DNA of 64,000 nucleotides, from the NCBI GenBank assembly GCA_963556195.1, contig OY744529.1, forward strand, positions 59,644,080 to 59,708,079, read 5' to 3'. The notes beneath the pieces are model-generated. The model made no database searches, was not told where the DNA came from, and saw nothing but the letters and a program-made list of their open reading frames with translations. The translations under genes were made by a program, and so were the position numbers. Numbering within the stretch: position 1 is the first letter of the stretch; each line of letters starts with the position of its first letter. This DNA is from Sepiola atlantica. Lineage: Eukaryota > Mollusca > Cephalopoda > Sepiida > Sepiolidae. This document shows, piece by piece, positions 43,301 through 56,398 of this stretch.

Positions 43301-44440
43301 CATGAAGACGAAAAATAAAAATGATAAATAAAATTTGCTTTTAAGTTTAACATTTCTGAGTTATAAAGCCACGAGTCACTGTTGAAATAGACAGCACTAT
43401 GTAATACTTTTAACATCTCCAACTTTTTGAATGTAGATTTATGTTGTATTAGATTTTTATTAAATTCAATTATGTTTTACTTTTGAAAAACAATATTTTT
43501 CAGAAAACTGTTACTTTTCAAAATCAATGCAATGTTCTGCTTACAGTAGGAATACCTCAGCTCCTACCACCTGCACAACCAACTGTCTCTTTTTCTCCTG
43601 CCACGATCTTGTGCTCTCTCTGTTTTTTTCTTTCACCGAACAGCCGCAAAGATAAGCCGTAAGAGAAACAAAAAGAACCAAGTTTATTTTCTTAACTCTC
43701 TTGCATCTATGTTGTTCGTCTGTATGTACGTTGTTCATTTGCCAAACTAAGAAACCAGTTGATGTGCGCAGTATCTTCTTTAAACATTCGATGACGTAAA
43801 CTATTTTTAACTTAACAAACCAGATTAGAATATTAGTCCAGTCAAATCAGTGAAAACGGTCAAACTAATTGCAACACAAGGTTTTTTTGCACTATGCATT
43901 TCTATGAGGTGTCTATATGAACATATAAAAAGTCTTGAAAAATCTACCGATGCGAAATATGAAAATTTTACAAATCTGCGATAATACCATATGTTTATGA
44001 CAAAGAAATGTAAACAACCTCGTTTTCATTTTGCATTTTTTTCTAAATTTTCAATAAAATTGATTGCTGGTTATAAATGTATTTCTTGTCCTGAAATAAA
44101 GTTCTAATTTACTTTGTAAAGTTTTGAGAATAGAACTTTAAATCAATGTTTTAATCGCTGGCGGCCATATTTTAAGACATAAAAGTTTTATTACATACAA
44201 AAAACAAAGTTTTTGATACAAAATAAAATTTGAAATTTTTTTACACAAAAAACAACTTGTTTAAAACAATATGAAGAGGTTAAAACTAAAACATATTGGC
44301 CGATGTTTAAAGAATTCCTTAGAATATATATCATAGGTCAGAAGTTTAGAACAACTTACTGAAATAAATTTATAGTCTATTATACACTGATGGCTTTTAC
44401 TGCCAATTTCTTTTTTTGTTACAAATTGAATAAGTTCTAA
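43301..44440. other. Unassigned stretch
   Basis: AT-rich, no motif recognised. Confidence 0.4.
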
Positions 44441-44499
44441 TGCAAGTACTAGAGACATGTACATACTTTGCAATGAAGGTATTATGGGTAACATTCTTA

Positions 44500-44985
44500 G
44501 GGATACAGTGACAATTACCCAAAAAGGAAGTGATAGCATCAACACTACATTTGGGGAATATGCAAGTTTTCGTATATGTGCAGGTCAACGTGTTCATAAG
44601 AGCTGTAGAAAACGATGGTGTTACCCTAACATTATAAAAGCAAATGTAATACATGGAATGGATCGATATATCAGCATTTAATTGTAGGTTACAATCTCGA
44701 ACAAACACTTTTGATTTCAAGAATTACTGCTTTTTTGTGGTACATCAATCAAATACAAAGGAAGGAAAAGGTGATCATTTTGTGAAAACATTAACATTTG
44801 ATAACACTATAGACAAAAGATGTAAATCCCGAAATGGTGAGTGGAGTGATATAGCATTAGAAAGATTATCCTCTGCAAATGATTTACATGCCAAGGATGC
44901 AGTCTATCGCCAATGATGCAGTACGAACTTTAGGACAGGCAAATAATGAAATGGATGGCTGGATATTGCATAGACAACATTATGA
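44500..44985 (+). pseudogene. Decayed gene of a repeated Cys-rich family of unknown function
   Basis: The first part gives LRDTVTITQKGSDSINTTF and RVHKSCRKRWCYPN. After a frameshift near 44680 the second part gives LQSRTNTFDFKNYCFF, VKTLTFDNTIDKRC, NGEWSDIALERLSSANDLHA and KDAVYRQ, a stop, then CSTNFRTG. The order 'C..C, FxF...C, W(s/a)xxVxxRxxxxxDLxAxDxxYH..CxxNFRTG' is a pattern I remember from many uncharacterised invertebrate proteins, often multi-copy. I do not know its function; it may belong to a mobile element. Confidence 0.55.
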
Positions 44986-46596
44986 TGGATAGTGTCAAAT
45001 ATTACTTTAACTAGTAGACATCTTTCATAGCTCTGCTAAGGACAAGAAATGTTAGTTTATATAGTAAACATTATTAGAGAACATTGAAAAAGTCACCAAA
45101 TGATACGATTGATATAAAGCTGCATAGATGTGTTGTAGCAGACATGTTCACTGTGTATATTTTTCATCAGTTGATAGAAATCTGTCTCAATGTCAACTTT
45201 CGATTTGAAGGAACTAAGATAGAAGAAACTAGTTAAAATGAAACAAAAAAAGATAATTAATTTATTATATGTCTTTAAATTAATTTTTCGTTAGCTTAAC
45301 AAGAACTGTTAGATCAGAATAAGCCATATTCTTACAAAAGTTGCTGGTCTCAAATTTCTCAGCAACACACCCCATGAACAGCTATGCCATCTTGACATGG
45401 ATCCCTTTGATAGACATCTTTCAATGTTTTTCTCAAACTAAGTTGCAATAACTTACTCAACCATTGTAGATGACACTAGCCTCATCTAGTGGCTGATCTC
45501 TTCACTTAGAGTTGACAATTACAAAAGAAATAAGCTCATAACCTGTCTGTTCATTATCTGATCATATGTTTTATTGGGATTGAGACCTATGTCTTGTACT
45601 CGTATGTCTTTTTCAATGAGGAAGGTAAAAGTTGACACAGTGCCGGTGTAAGAGAGTCGAAGATGATATATATATATATATTTTTATATATAATGAGATA
45701 TATATGAATGTGATTGGTCGAGCAAAGTCACATGACGTTAGAGAGTGTATTTTATAAAAAGTCAGCTAGGCTAAAGATGTCAGAGCATACATGTAGCTGT
45801 GTAGAAAGGTCTTCTTCATGGCAACCTGAGAAAAATGAAAATTAAAGTTGTAGAAAGTTCTACCAAAACTAATTGTTGAATTAATAAATAAATATTTGAA
45901 ATATTTTGTATCATTCATAGACAATATTCTATTCATACAGTGTGGCCACTACAAAGAATGCAATCCAAGATCATTACTCAGCCATGGCCCACACAAGGAA
46001 AATCCAGATAAAGACACTAAGACAGTTATAGGAGAAGGAATATCAAACATCTGAATTGAAGCTACAGCAGAGTCTATATTGGTTTGGAATAAAAATGAAA
46101 CACTTTAATTTATTGCTTCAGTGCAAATGTTTTTGATCTTTATTGCATTACAAAAAAGAATTAGTCTATTCAACATGGACTGCGCAGTTGAATATTCATT
46201 TATTGAAAAATAAAGTGGTCTTTATTTTCTTAACTTATCTATTAAACAAAAGTGTCTTTTTCATAAACGGATATATTTTCCAGATACACTTATAAACAGC
46301 ACAGACATTTGAGTTAAAATAAATACACTATGACTTAGGTTTCTACCCATGTAAAAAGGTTAATAGAAACAAGAATATTCATTTGCCTGTTTATGTAATA
46401 TAATGAACTAACTTATTTTTAATCCTGTTTTAGTGTATGTTAAAAATCAAATCATTCTTGACTGATTATATTTTCCACAGTATTATATGGGTTCTAAGAT
46501 TATCACTGAGGATCATAAATTATACATATTTTTAAATTCTATTCTATTTCAAAATATAAAGCCTTGTTTTAGTTTATAATAAGATAATTATCAGAC

Positions 46597-46601
<5 letters not shown>
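44986..46601. other. Unassigned stretch
   Basis: A short TA tract at 45667-45695; otherwise nothing recognised. Confidence 0.4.
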
Positions 46602-46656
<55 letters not shown>

Positions 46657-46880
46657 ACTCTCCCTTCAATTTTCGACGTATGAGTGCCCCACCAGGGGCT
46701 GCCCGTGCGTAAATTTGTAATTGCAAGGGTTGCGCAATCTCCAACAACCGCTCTCCTGAGTCGGCATTGCTTGATTCCGATGGCAAGTAGTAATACAAGA
46801 CGACTGAAACAATGCTGAGATAAGCAGAGAGCACATACAGCACCTGGTATTTCCAAATGGTCACCCATTTAGTACTGGCC
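46602..46880 (-). mobile_element. 5S rRNA-derived SINE with (TA)n tail
   Basis: On the minus strand it starts with a 5S-like block (46880-46833: ggccagtactaaatgggtga, then ggaaataccaggtgctgt), matching the 3' half of 5S rRNA including the box C region. About 180 bp of unrelated body follow (gcaatgccgactcaggagag; acgcacgggcagcccctgg) and it ends in (TA)n at 46650-46602. Another short TA run flanks the head. The plan is that of a 5S-derived SINE truncated at its 5' end. Confidence 0.7.
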
Positions 46881-46890
46881 ATATATATAT

Positions 46891-48230
46891 ATCAATTTGA
46901 ACTTTCTGTCTGAAATGTAATTAAATTTGGGAAAAAAGAATGCCTTTTGGAGTCAAGATTATGATGCTTACATTCCCGTGCAGAGGGGTATGCCCCCCCC
47001 CCCCCAAAAAAAAAATAGGCTATCTGTAAACTCTAGGTTAGATGGGCCATCAGAGAGTGAGGCTTGATCCAATCAATCCACAAGTCATGTCAAGCCCTAA
47101 TTTATATAAATATCAAAATAACATAACGTAAAATTAACTACATCTCTTAATATTGAGACAAAAATAATTTTGCAATTGGAACATTCACTCGAAAGGGAGT
47201 TAACTTTATTAACAAACTACCAATTTAATCTAATAAATAAATAAATAAATAAAATTAATCTATTAGATAAAAAATTAGAATAGTACCAATGTCAAGTTTC
47301 CACGGTAAAAATAAAAATTACTAAATCAAAACAAATTAAATAAGAGGTAAAAATAAAATAAAAATACATTAAAATAATACTTAGATTAATATATTAGTTA
47401 AAACAAATTTCTGTGATCAGTTTCGAATACAACATTTTTCACAACAAAAAACAAGATTCCTTCTACCTACCCACACCCCGAAACTTATTACCCAACTTAT
47501 CTCCCTGTCCAGATGTAATCTTTCTCTGAGATCATCAGACATGACACAAATAAATGCCTGGATCTTTATTGACTATTATTTTTTGAAAAATGATGTGATC
47601 ATTATAACAGATATTGGTATACATGTACTTTCACTTTATTTACAAAATAAAAGTACCTCATTTATTATCCAACAATATACAGCTTCAAAATAACGAGACG
47701 TGTTTGTTTGTGTGTTACCTGGAAATGCTTCAACAGCAACTTCCCTTAAGCGTAATGAAAAGCAAACCACGATATTCATACGGAACAGTGCATCATCACA
47801 TTGGGGATTTACTGCAAGATCCTAGTTGCATGACAAACTTTTCACTATGATGGATATGGTGTGGTTCTCTGAATATGTCTTGGCCTCTTAACTATGCAGA
47901 TGTTACCATGTGACTATTTTCTATTGGGATTCATCAAAAGCAGAGTGTACGCTATGCAACCCAACAACATTCTACAGCAAAATATCAGACAAACTTTTCG
48001 GTTTATTACATGTTAAATGTTCAATAATGTTTAGACAGATTGCGAGAGATGACTAAACTGGTTGATGATTCAACAAGGGAAGCATATAGAAACTCATTAA
48101 TGACATAATTATAAATGCTACATTGTATAATATCTACTATATAAAGTAAAGCCAGTCTCTTGGTGGGATTTCTGGGCATTATAGCTTACTTCCTACAACC
48201 TGAATATTTAATTCTGTACTGACATCTGGT
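46891..48230. other. Unassigned stretch
   Basis: C10A9 homopolymers at about 46987-47008, an AT-rich block around 47220-47400; no gene recognised. Confidence 0.4.
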
Positions 48231-48234
48231 TTTA

Positions 48235-49830
48235 ATCAAACTATGTTCTTCATCTAGTCATAGTAGTGTCACAGATCTTTCTGACTCTCTTGCTTCTTTT
48301 GATAAGTGCTCATAATGTATTTTTAAGCTCATAAGAATTTAAATTGATTAAATGCAGCTGGATTGCTCCTCTTCAGTTTTGAGGCCTGCTTTAGTGCATC
48401 TCTTTTCTGAAACTGCAGCTGTTTTCAAGGGTACTCCTTTTCTTTTTCGGCTTTAATTAGATGTGCTTTTCTGCTGCTTCTTTGTGAGCAATAACAAGTT
48501 GTTCAAATTTATCATTCTCAGAGGTTGCCATTTTTTTAAGTACACTGAATCTGTTTCTCAGTGTGAGAACATATTGATTGCATTCATATCTTTTTAGAAT
48601 ACTTTCTTTAAGACGGAGACGGATCTTAGCATATACTATTCTATGGTCTGAAGAGACAGTGTCAAATGTGTCATATGCTGTACAGTCGATTGCGCCCACT
48701 TTTTTATGATTAATATATAATTTAACTGAGCCTATGCATCATTTGGATATGTGAATGTCCAAAGCTTTCCAGGTCGTTTTTATATCTAGGGTTCAGACAT
48801 AGAAGATCATTTTCAGCGATGAAGTTATGATAGAGCTCACCATTTCTGTTTGTAGCATCATAATAGCTGTGTCTGCGAAAATCATCTCTAACTATTTGAG
48901 AATTAATGTCCTCTCCTAGAATAATGATGTTATGCTTTGGTTCTGAAGATAGATTGTGATAGAACATGATGATATTGTCTTCATTGGCCTGATTTGTTGG
49001 TCTGTAACAAGAAATTACTGTTACTTCAGGGTTCGCATTGAAGGTAGCCACTATCAATCTAGGCTGATTTTTTTCGATGCTATATAGGGCATTCAATGCT
49101 TGTGGACAAAGTAGCATTTCCACACCGCCAATTGTAGGATTATTGAAGGTTTACCAAGAAGAGAAAGATATAAAAACCCACTCATTTCATAGATCGAGAT
49201 GCTTTAGATCAAGTTCATTGTGAATAAGGCAATATTCCTGGATGCAAACCAAGTCGATGTTGTTCTTAGCAGAAGAGACAGTCAGCTTCGGAATTTGGTT
49301 GATTGAGCAAAATATGCATACATTGAAGGATGACACTTTACTATACTTCTTACACTTTAGTAATGTGCAGACCCATGTCCTGCTATTTTGGACTCTGTAT
49401 CTAGCTTTTCTAACACTGTGGTCAGAGTTGGCACCTCAGCAAATAGCACCCTTGTTAACCTGTGCAACAGGCGATACAATTTGAGCGTTTAATTTGTGTA
49501 TGTCATATTAGATCTTTCGATAGCTGTATTTTGTCTATGCACATCATCCCTACAGACAACACAGTAGTTATTTGTTGAAATAGAGTGCTCCACCATTGAC
49601 TTAAACTGACAAGTTCCTCTGCTGGGAACACGCATCCACCAAGTTGCTTTCCATGGCTTCACTGTAACTTAGGCAGGATGGCTTCCAAGTGCTATGCCTT
49701 GCCAGAGAGAAGCCCGTGATTTTTTCTGGCACTGCTTATTTTGTGTATTCACAGCTACCTCTATATCAACAGGCTGTTTCCCTAACCCCAACCTGGAGAA
49801 CCGGTGAAGTGGAGTTTTCATCTCCACACT
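48235..49830 (-). mobile_element. Internally deleted RTE-like non-LTR element
   Basis: The minus strand contains a 5' region, endonuclease and the linker before RT (49490-48430), then jumps directly (near 48290-48430) to the same 3' terminus as the element at 6080-6130 (ctgtgacactactatgact). Nearly all of the reverse transcriptase is missing. Confidence 0.65.
48430..49490 (-). pseudogene. RTE-like AP endonuclease and linker
   Basis: Order on the minus strand: NQIPKLTVSSAKNNIDLVCI then QEYCLIHNELDLKH (49330-49190), a frame change, GGVEMLLCPQALNAL, VISCYRPTN, IILGEDINSQI (the GDxN block with D replaced by E), LCLNPRYKND, then from 48699 YDTFDTVSSDHRIVYAKIRL, whose SDHRIV box is the conserved catalytic His motif of the endonuclease. 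A linker (FEQLVIAHKEAAEKHI) follows. The altered Asp and frame changes make it inactive. Confidence 0.82.
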
Positions 49831-50234
49831 ACTTACTATGTTCTTAAAAAATGTATTTCCAATCGATTTTATTAATTACATACTTTATCCGGATCAATAT
49901 TGTCATTTTTTTTGTGATATTTTAGATGAGGAAGAGGAGCTTTCGCTCCCACAGATATAAGTCCTCCGGTCACCTATTAACATCTAAAATATATTTAGTA
50001 ACAGATATATTTTTGTAGTACTGTTATCGCTTAATTTGTATCAGAGTATTATTTTCATAGGGTTTAATAAATAAAATCTAAACATTTAGCTGTGACAGCT
50101 TGTATATTTTTTCACAATCAGTCTTATTACTTTTTCAACATATATCATATATACGTTTTTTTAGCTTTGTTCTTAACCAAATGGTGATTTTTATAGTTAC
50201 AATTGAGCATTTTTAGATTAATCACCAATATTTA

Positions 50235-50480
50235 TTAGATGTGAAGAGAGTATATCTGGATGGCAAAGCTGTTGAGGTTGTCGAGAAATTTTGTTACCTT
50301 AGTGATACCATTGGAGCACAGGATGAAGCAGGTGCAAGAATTCAAAGTGGATGGAGTAAGTACAGGAAACCTCTGTCGTTACTAACCAGCAGAGCGTTAC
50401 CACTGTCAACTAAGGAAATAGTCTATCAGACATGTGTACACAGTGTGATGATTTATAGAAGTGAAACCTGCTCACTATAA
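50235..50480 (+). pseudogene. Non-LTR reverse transcriptase thumb/C-terminal fragment
   Basis: KRVYLDGKAVEVVEKFCYLS, DTIGAQDEAGARIQSGWSKY, LTSRALPLSTKEIVYQTCV and SVMIYRSETC: the conserved block after the reverse transcriptase palm. Same family as 24361-25740 and 57258-57470 but opposite strand. Open for 80 codons. Confidence 0.8.
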
Positions 50481-50489
50481 TATATTTTT

Positions 50490-52140
50490 TGTATATTTGT
50501 TGATTTTAAAACTATTTGTGTTATGGAATTCAAAATGCTCTATATTTTAGAATTAAATAGATTTTAAATATTAATACCTTATGGCTGGCTATTTAAAACT
50601 CATAATATTGGCAGGGCTTTACAGAAAGGATTGCGCTCCTTTTTGCTGCAGCCAAGGAAAGGATGGCTCATTTTTTATCCATCAGTGGGGAGGCGAATAA
50701 ATAGGGAGTTATTTGAAAATAATGTTGGAAATTTGTTGAAATTTCAAACAGGTTATTTTAAGGTGAAGATGAAGCGAGAAAAGGAGCAGCTCTTTTTTTA
50801 GGAGCAGGGGCTGACCCCAAACTAGTGGAGTTGGTAAAGTCCTGAATAGTGGTAAGTATTGCTAGTTGAAATTAGGTACCACTATGTGAATGTATATAGA
50901 AATCTTAAAAATATAAGAGCCAATTGTATCCTCATTTATAATGAAGTCATTGTAGTCAACTCATAAAATAAAGAAAGCAAAATAGATTACTTGTATGTTA
51001 AGCTACTGCCTTTCTTTCTCTTACCTTTCCTTCCCTCGCCTCTCCGAAGCAATTGTTACATACAAATTGAATAGGAGATACATACAACCATTGTCTACAA
51101 TTACGTCCATGAGAAACAAGGAAAACGTATAAAACAGAGATTTTACACCAAAAGTATTAATTGTGATTGCTGGATCCATGAGAACGCTTCTTGCTCCATT
51201 TAATTAACCAAGTTAGTTAAATCCTCTTGAATTAAATAAAAGAGACAACTCACTGACCAAAGAAGAGTTCCCAGGCAACACCCCAACTTTATAAGTACAG
51301 GATGTTAGAGACGACATAGCAAGTTCAAATTACTATTCCATCAAGGTTAGTACGAATGCAGACTTACAGACTTTGGAACTCACACAGTAATGAATATTAA
51401 AAATATCTAAGTCTTTGCAACACAATAAAATGGAAAGTCATAAATAAATACTTTTGTTGTTTTGTTCCTTTTGAGTGTGTACAGTTGTAGATAATAGAAA
51501 AAAGGTGAATTAGCACTGCTCATAGTGACACAAAATAAACTATTATCAACATTTACATCCATAAATTTATTGTCTATATAAAGTCATCTGTTTAAAAAAG
51601 GTGCATACAACAGTTTTCTTGCATTTAAAGGGGGGCAGGAGTGAATCTTCATGTAAATTACAAGCCCCTCTCCTATAATTATTTGTGGAAAAGGATTGTT
51701 AAAAAAGAAAAGGAAAAACGAGGCTTTTCATATAAACAAACAATTTATATAAATATATTGATTTTTTATTGCATCCACAGTTGAGTGTATGTGACCAGAA
51801 GTTAAACTGCAAATTTTTCCTTTCGTTAAAAAGAATTAAATAAAGTGAGTTATGTGTCGGCTGTCGATAGTTCCTTTTTGTATGGGGAATTGTATATATT
51901 CAAGTGATGATAGACATGTTCGGAATGTCTAGTTGACAAGTAGAAAGTAGATCAAAGGGAGTAGAAAGTAGACCTTGGAGTTACTTTCAGCAGCCTTGAA
52001 ACTCTCGCTTCCCTTATTTTCTTCTTTATCCTCACAGTCCATGAGCGATGTTTCTGAGAAAGGGGGAAGAATTGCTGTTTTCTGGGTCCGACATCTATCC
52101 ATCTAACACTTATAGTTGGCTAGTTTTCCCATTGAAGTAG
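50490..52140. other. Unassigned stretch
   Basis: No recognised gene. Confidence 0.4.
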
Positions 52141-52146
52141 TATTTT

Positions 52147-52196
52147 TTAGCTCCTTACATCAAATGAGTTCATGCCTTGTCTTGAGCAATGTTCAT
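52147..52196 (+). repeat. Fragment of jockey/CR1-like 3' UTR
   Basis: tagctccttacatcaaatga... and catgccttgtcttgagcaat match the reverse complement of 20100-20150 in the minus-strand element there. Confidence 0.65.
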
Positions 52197-52499
52197 TAAA
52201 AAAAATGTCTCAGGAGACATTGTGTATATGTCTTACTCCGTGGTTGTCTGGAAACTCTCTCTCTCTCTGCTCTGTTCTGTGAACCCTACAGATCTCAAAT
52301 TCGAATCCTTAAAAGGTCTGGTAGAAATTACTACTGCTACAGGTGCATGCTTCACTGAATGGATACCATTATGAACTAGTGTTTTCATTTACACATCAAT
52401 ATTGTTGGAATAAGTATGAACATGTCATTCCCAGCAACTTGTATTCAGTTTATTGTGTATAATGAATCGTTTAAAATGTATTTTTTATCAATAAACTAG

Positions 52500-53110
52500 A
52501 AGAATACCGCCCCAAGACGAGTAAAATGAATTCCCCGAACAGAATAGTTTTGCACAACTTTTATCTTTCCTTACGAAGATTAAAATCAAGATATAATGCT
52601 GCTAAAACTAGTCTAGAATCTTTATTCTAATTTTCAAAATCCATTACGTAATTTTGATTCTAAAAAATTTACAACATTTAAGGTAAGCTTAAGGAGTCTG
52701 AAGAAGAAATTGAAATTCAGGAAATCTTTCTTAATTGGTGTCTAATGATTATTGATCAAATTCAATGAAAATCTGAAATATTTTGATTTTCAAATGGAAG
52801 GTTGTGCCTAATTCATGCCTCCAAAAAAACTTTTAAAATAACCCAAAAGAAACTGAAATTTATCGAATATTTATTAATTAACGTCTAATACCTATTGTTA
52901 AAATTTCACAAAAATCGGAGATATCTAAATTTTCATGAAGGACTTCCAACCCCTCTTTGCCCCCTTTGTATAAAACTAAATTAAACTAAATATAGTCGAC
53001 ATTATGACTCCTTACACAGGTGTCTTCCAAAATTCATAATGATCGGTTAATTAGTTTAGGAATGAATCCTGTATATACAAATATGTGAACCTATCTAACT
53101 TTACATAAAT
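52500..53110 (-). repeat. Dispersed non-autonomous repeat
   Basis: Reverse-orientation copy of the repeat at 38830-39553 (ttccccgaacagaatagttt; attcataatgatcggttaat; aatcctgtatatacaaatat). The most complete copy in the window. No ORF. Confidence 0.75.
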
Positions 53111-55120
53111 AGAGATAACATTAAAAGTATTGATCTGTCATGAAACAGACAAACCAAACAAAAGCTCTTCAATTAAAGTGCTCAATATTTCTTACACCGT
53201 GAAATGCTTTTCGATATGAATCATTGAAGATTTCACGCACCCTAACACATACATGATTTCCATTTAATTTCTGCAGAAGTTCGTTGTGCATATAGAGACA
53301 CAGAAACTCCTATTTATTGTCTAGACATTGAGTAAAACCTTCTCTTGACTTTATACAATTATTCCACTGTTTTCTTATCTCGACTGATTGAACAAACATA
53401 TTGTGCTTGCAAAGAACTGTGGGCCTCTATTTTTAGTTAATCTCCTCGTTTCACATAATCAATTCATAGCAACACAATGGTCGACCTGTACTACATTGAC
53501 TGGCACTGGTTGGTGTGAATAAGCAATTATTTAAATGATAAATGCTACGTGATATTAACTTTTGTTTTGCTTTCTGTTTTGTTTGCTTTTGAAGCCGAAT
53601 TGTATTTGGAGTGAATTTTCAATGGCCAGCCGAGCCAAATCCTATTTGTTAATCTTTGCTTACATTTCTAAAGTAGCGAAACACCAGTCTTTTTCTTTTA
53701 GTTTTGTTTACTAGAAACAAGGCATATTGCCACTGAAGTGTAAGGGGTTATTATGGTAGGGACATCTTTATAGGGAGGGGAGAACTTAGATGGGGAGTTG
53801 GGCGGCAAGATATTTGTTCATATTACATTTAAATTTCTGCATCTTGCTACTATCGAGGAAACAGGGAGCAGAAAAAAAATTTCAAAGGTAAGTGGTCAGA
53901 GGAAAAAAGCTAGTAGAGTAAAACATTTCGACATCTTGGGAACTCTATAGTGAAGGGAGGGATTTAGCAGCTAGTTGAGTGCTTCGCCGTATTTTCCTTT
54001 AGGAGAGGTACAAATGTAGTAAGTTCATCTTATGTGGAAGTACTTGTAAAACAAGAACAGAGCTGCAACTCTGCAACGATGCGACAGGGGCTGGAGCTTG
54101 GCAGACAGTGTGAGACACCTATTAGATTACCAATTCCTTTTTGCACCCTGTCCAAGAGAAAGAGTCTAGTGGTTGGTGCACCATCCCAGATTTAGCAACT
54201 TTACTCGATGCACGGGGGAATGCTGGCTTTGTAGAGATATAGGATACTGGCAGGTGTAAGAGATTCTCTAGCCCGGTAGAGGGAGCCCACCCACTTTGTC
54301 TGGTTATCAATAAAAACATTGAATAATTAAGTCATATTTAGTTATCTCTACACACATTCATTTATGATAATCAAACTTTTATAGTTACAGATGTTCGTAT
54401 ATAATATATCATTTGTTTACATCTATCTTGAACACTAGCCAAGTCTTATATTACGAAATATGTGACAATAAACCTATGGGCATAGTATATAAAATATAAA
54501 TTAAATTACATGATGTTAAGACAGCCGTCTATAAGGACAGTAGATAGAAAATAAATGCAATCAAAACAGTAATAGAGGGCAGTATCAAAAGAAGGAATTA
54601 AGAGAATAAAACACAAAAAGGAATAATTGAATAGAAAAAAGAAGAGGATAGGATACTGAGGGTTTGCCATTGTTACTGCTGGTTTAGTATTATTAGACTC
54701 AATCAATGTACAAGATTATAGGTTCATATAGATGTACCAGTATTTTAAAAATCATGTATAAATATACATATATATACACATACAAATACAATATACTCAT
54801 GAAGAGCTAAAATGCAATTACCTTCTAAATAAATGTTAATATATTTTATTTTCAAGTAAATTTAGTTTTATGTTTGCAATTTATAGAAATCTCGCTTCTA
54901 CAGTTCAACAAGTTTTTTTCATTTGGGAATTTTAGTATATGCAGCTTTTCAGTAAAACATGGATCATCCAAGAATCTACAGAACTTCAGCCCATTTAACT
55001 ATTTTTCACTCTATTTATTGCTATCTATATATATTTTTGGATTAAGTCTTTTGACGATAAAGATGAAATATTAAAAACATCTTTAAAAAATTCGCCATAT
55101 GTTGAGTTGTTGTGATTGTA
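53111..55120. other. Unassigned stretch
   Basis: 53720-54320 is moderately GC-richer and could be an unrecognised repeat. No gene supported. Confidence 0.4.
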
Positions 55121-55124
55121 TGGT

Positions 55125-55745
55125 TTAACACATCACTAAATCAGTCCCGGGCCTAACTAATGAAAGAACAACTTTTAGGATGAATTCGACTTTATTCATT
55201 AACATAGTCTCCTTCTATGATTCTAACGCTTCTCTAACAATTCAATGCCTTTTTTGTAGAACGATTTGTCTGTTGACTCAAAATAGGATTCAGTTTCCGA
55301 TATTACTTCTTCATTGGAGCCAAATTTCTCTCCTGGAGAATTTTTTGAGGTCTGCAAACAGCTAGCAATCGCTGGGGGTGAAATCCAAAAAATAGGGTTG
55401 GTATGGGTGCAATTCGAAGGGCAATTGATGCAGTTTTGCCATCGTTGCAAACGACTTGTGACACGATGTATTGAGTTGGTGAAAAGGCACTTTTTTCGTT
55501 TTCATTTGTGGCTGCTCTTGGCGATTTCTTCCTTAAAACGCACCAATAATACAATATAATATTCGTTATTGATGGTTCTTCTTTCCTCAAGATAATCGAA
55601 GAACAAAATATATTGTGCATCCCAAAATACGGAGGTCAAAACCTTGCCTGCTGATGTTTACGTCTTTGGTCGCTTTGGACAATTTCACTTGCTGCTGTCC
55701 ATTCAGCTGACTGCGTGGGCGTATTTCTCTTTCTTTTTCTCCTCT
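55125..55745 (-). pseudogene. Mariner transposase C-terminal half
   Basis: Reading the minus strand: SAEWTAASE, KVLTSVFWDAQYILFFDYLE (first catalytic Asp region), INNEYYI, FHQLNTSCHKS (the second Asp of HxDN is lost), DFTPSDC then a stop and LFADLKK, KFGSNEEVISETESYFES, KSFYKKGIELLEKR and EGDYVNE with a stop at about 55185. At least three frame changes. A candidate terminal-repeat-like 'cccgggactgatttagtga' lies at about 55130-55150. The N-terminal half is absent. Confidence 0.8.
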
Positions 55746-56150
55746 CCAACTACAGGTTAAATATTATTACTACCGTGATGATATTCTTTTTTTGTTCATA
55801 ATGGATTATTCCAATATTTTTATGCTGCTTTTATTATCTTTGATCGTTAATAAAAAGAGAGAAAGAAAAAGAGATAGAGTGAGAACGATAGTAGTTAGTG
55901 TGACATTATAAAATAAGAGAAGAGGAGGAGGAGGAGGTCAAAGAAGATACAATGAAATAGGAAGAGAGTGACAGATAGACACGTAGTAAGAGATGCGGCA
56001 TTCGATAAGATAATTGCAATTTACGGCTAATTAGCACAATTAAAATGGATGTTTTTCAAACATAACTCAATCCCAAAATTAAGGAATATTTTAGCATGTA
56101 TTTTGTGTGATTAAAATATATAGGAAAAAAACTGAATGCGACAAACATTG
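55746..56150. other. Unassigned stretch
   Basis: Purine-rich around 55850-55990; nothing recognised. Confidence 0.4.
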
Positions 56151-56169
56151 ATTAACTCAGCTTTAGTAT

Positions 56170-56307
56170 TATATATATATATATATAATTATATATATAT
56201 AATTATTTATATTTATAATTATATATATATAATTATTTATATTTATAATTATATATATATAAATATATAATTATATATATATATTTATAATTATATATAT
56301 AAATATA

Positions 56308-56380
<73 letters not shown>

Positions 56381-56398
56381 ATGTGTGTGTGTGTGTGA
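56170..56398. repeat. Compound TA / TAATTATATATA / TG microsatellite
   Basis: Short tandem blocks of 'aattatttatatttataatt' with TA runs, then a pure TA tract (about 56309-56370) and a TG tract. Confidence 0.9.

Noticed and set aside
47480..47545. Minus-strand CTGATGA...GAAA as a hammerhead
   Set aside because: The space between the boxes allows no stem II with a normal loop, and the H17 position would be G.
55180..55365. Plus-strand 61-codon frame as a gene
   Set aside because: It is the antisense shadow of the mariner transposase relic.
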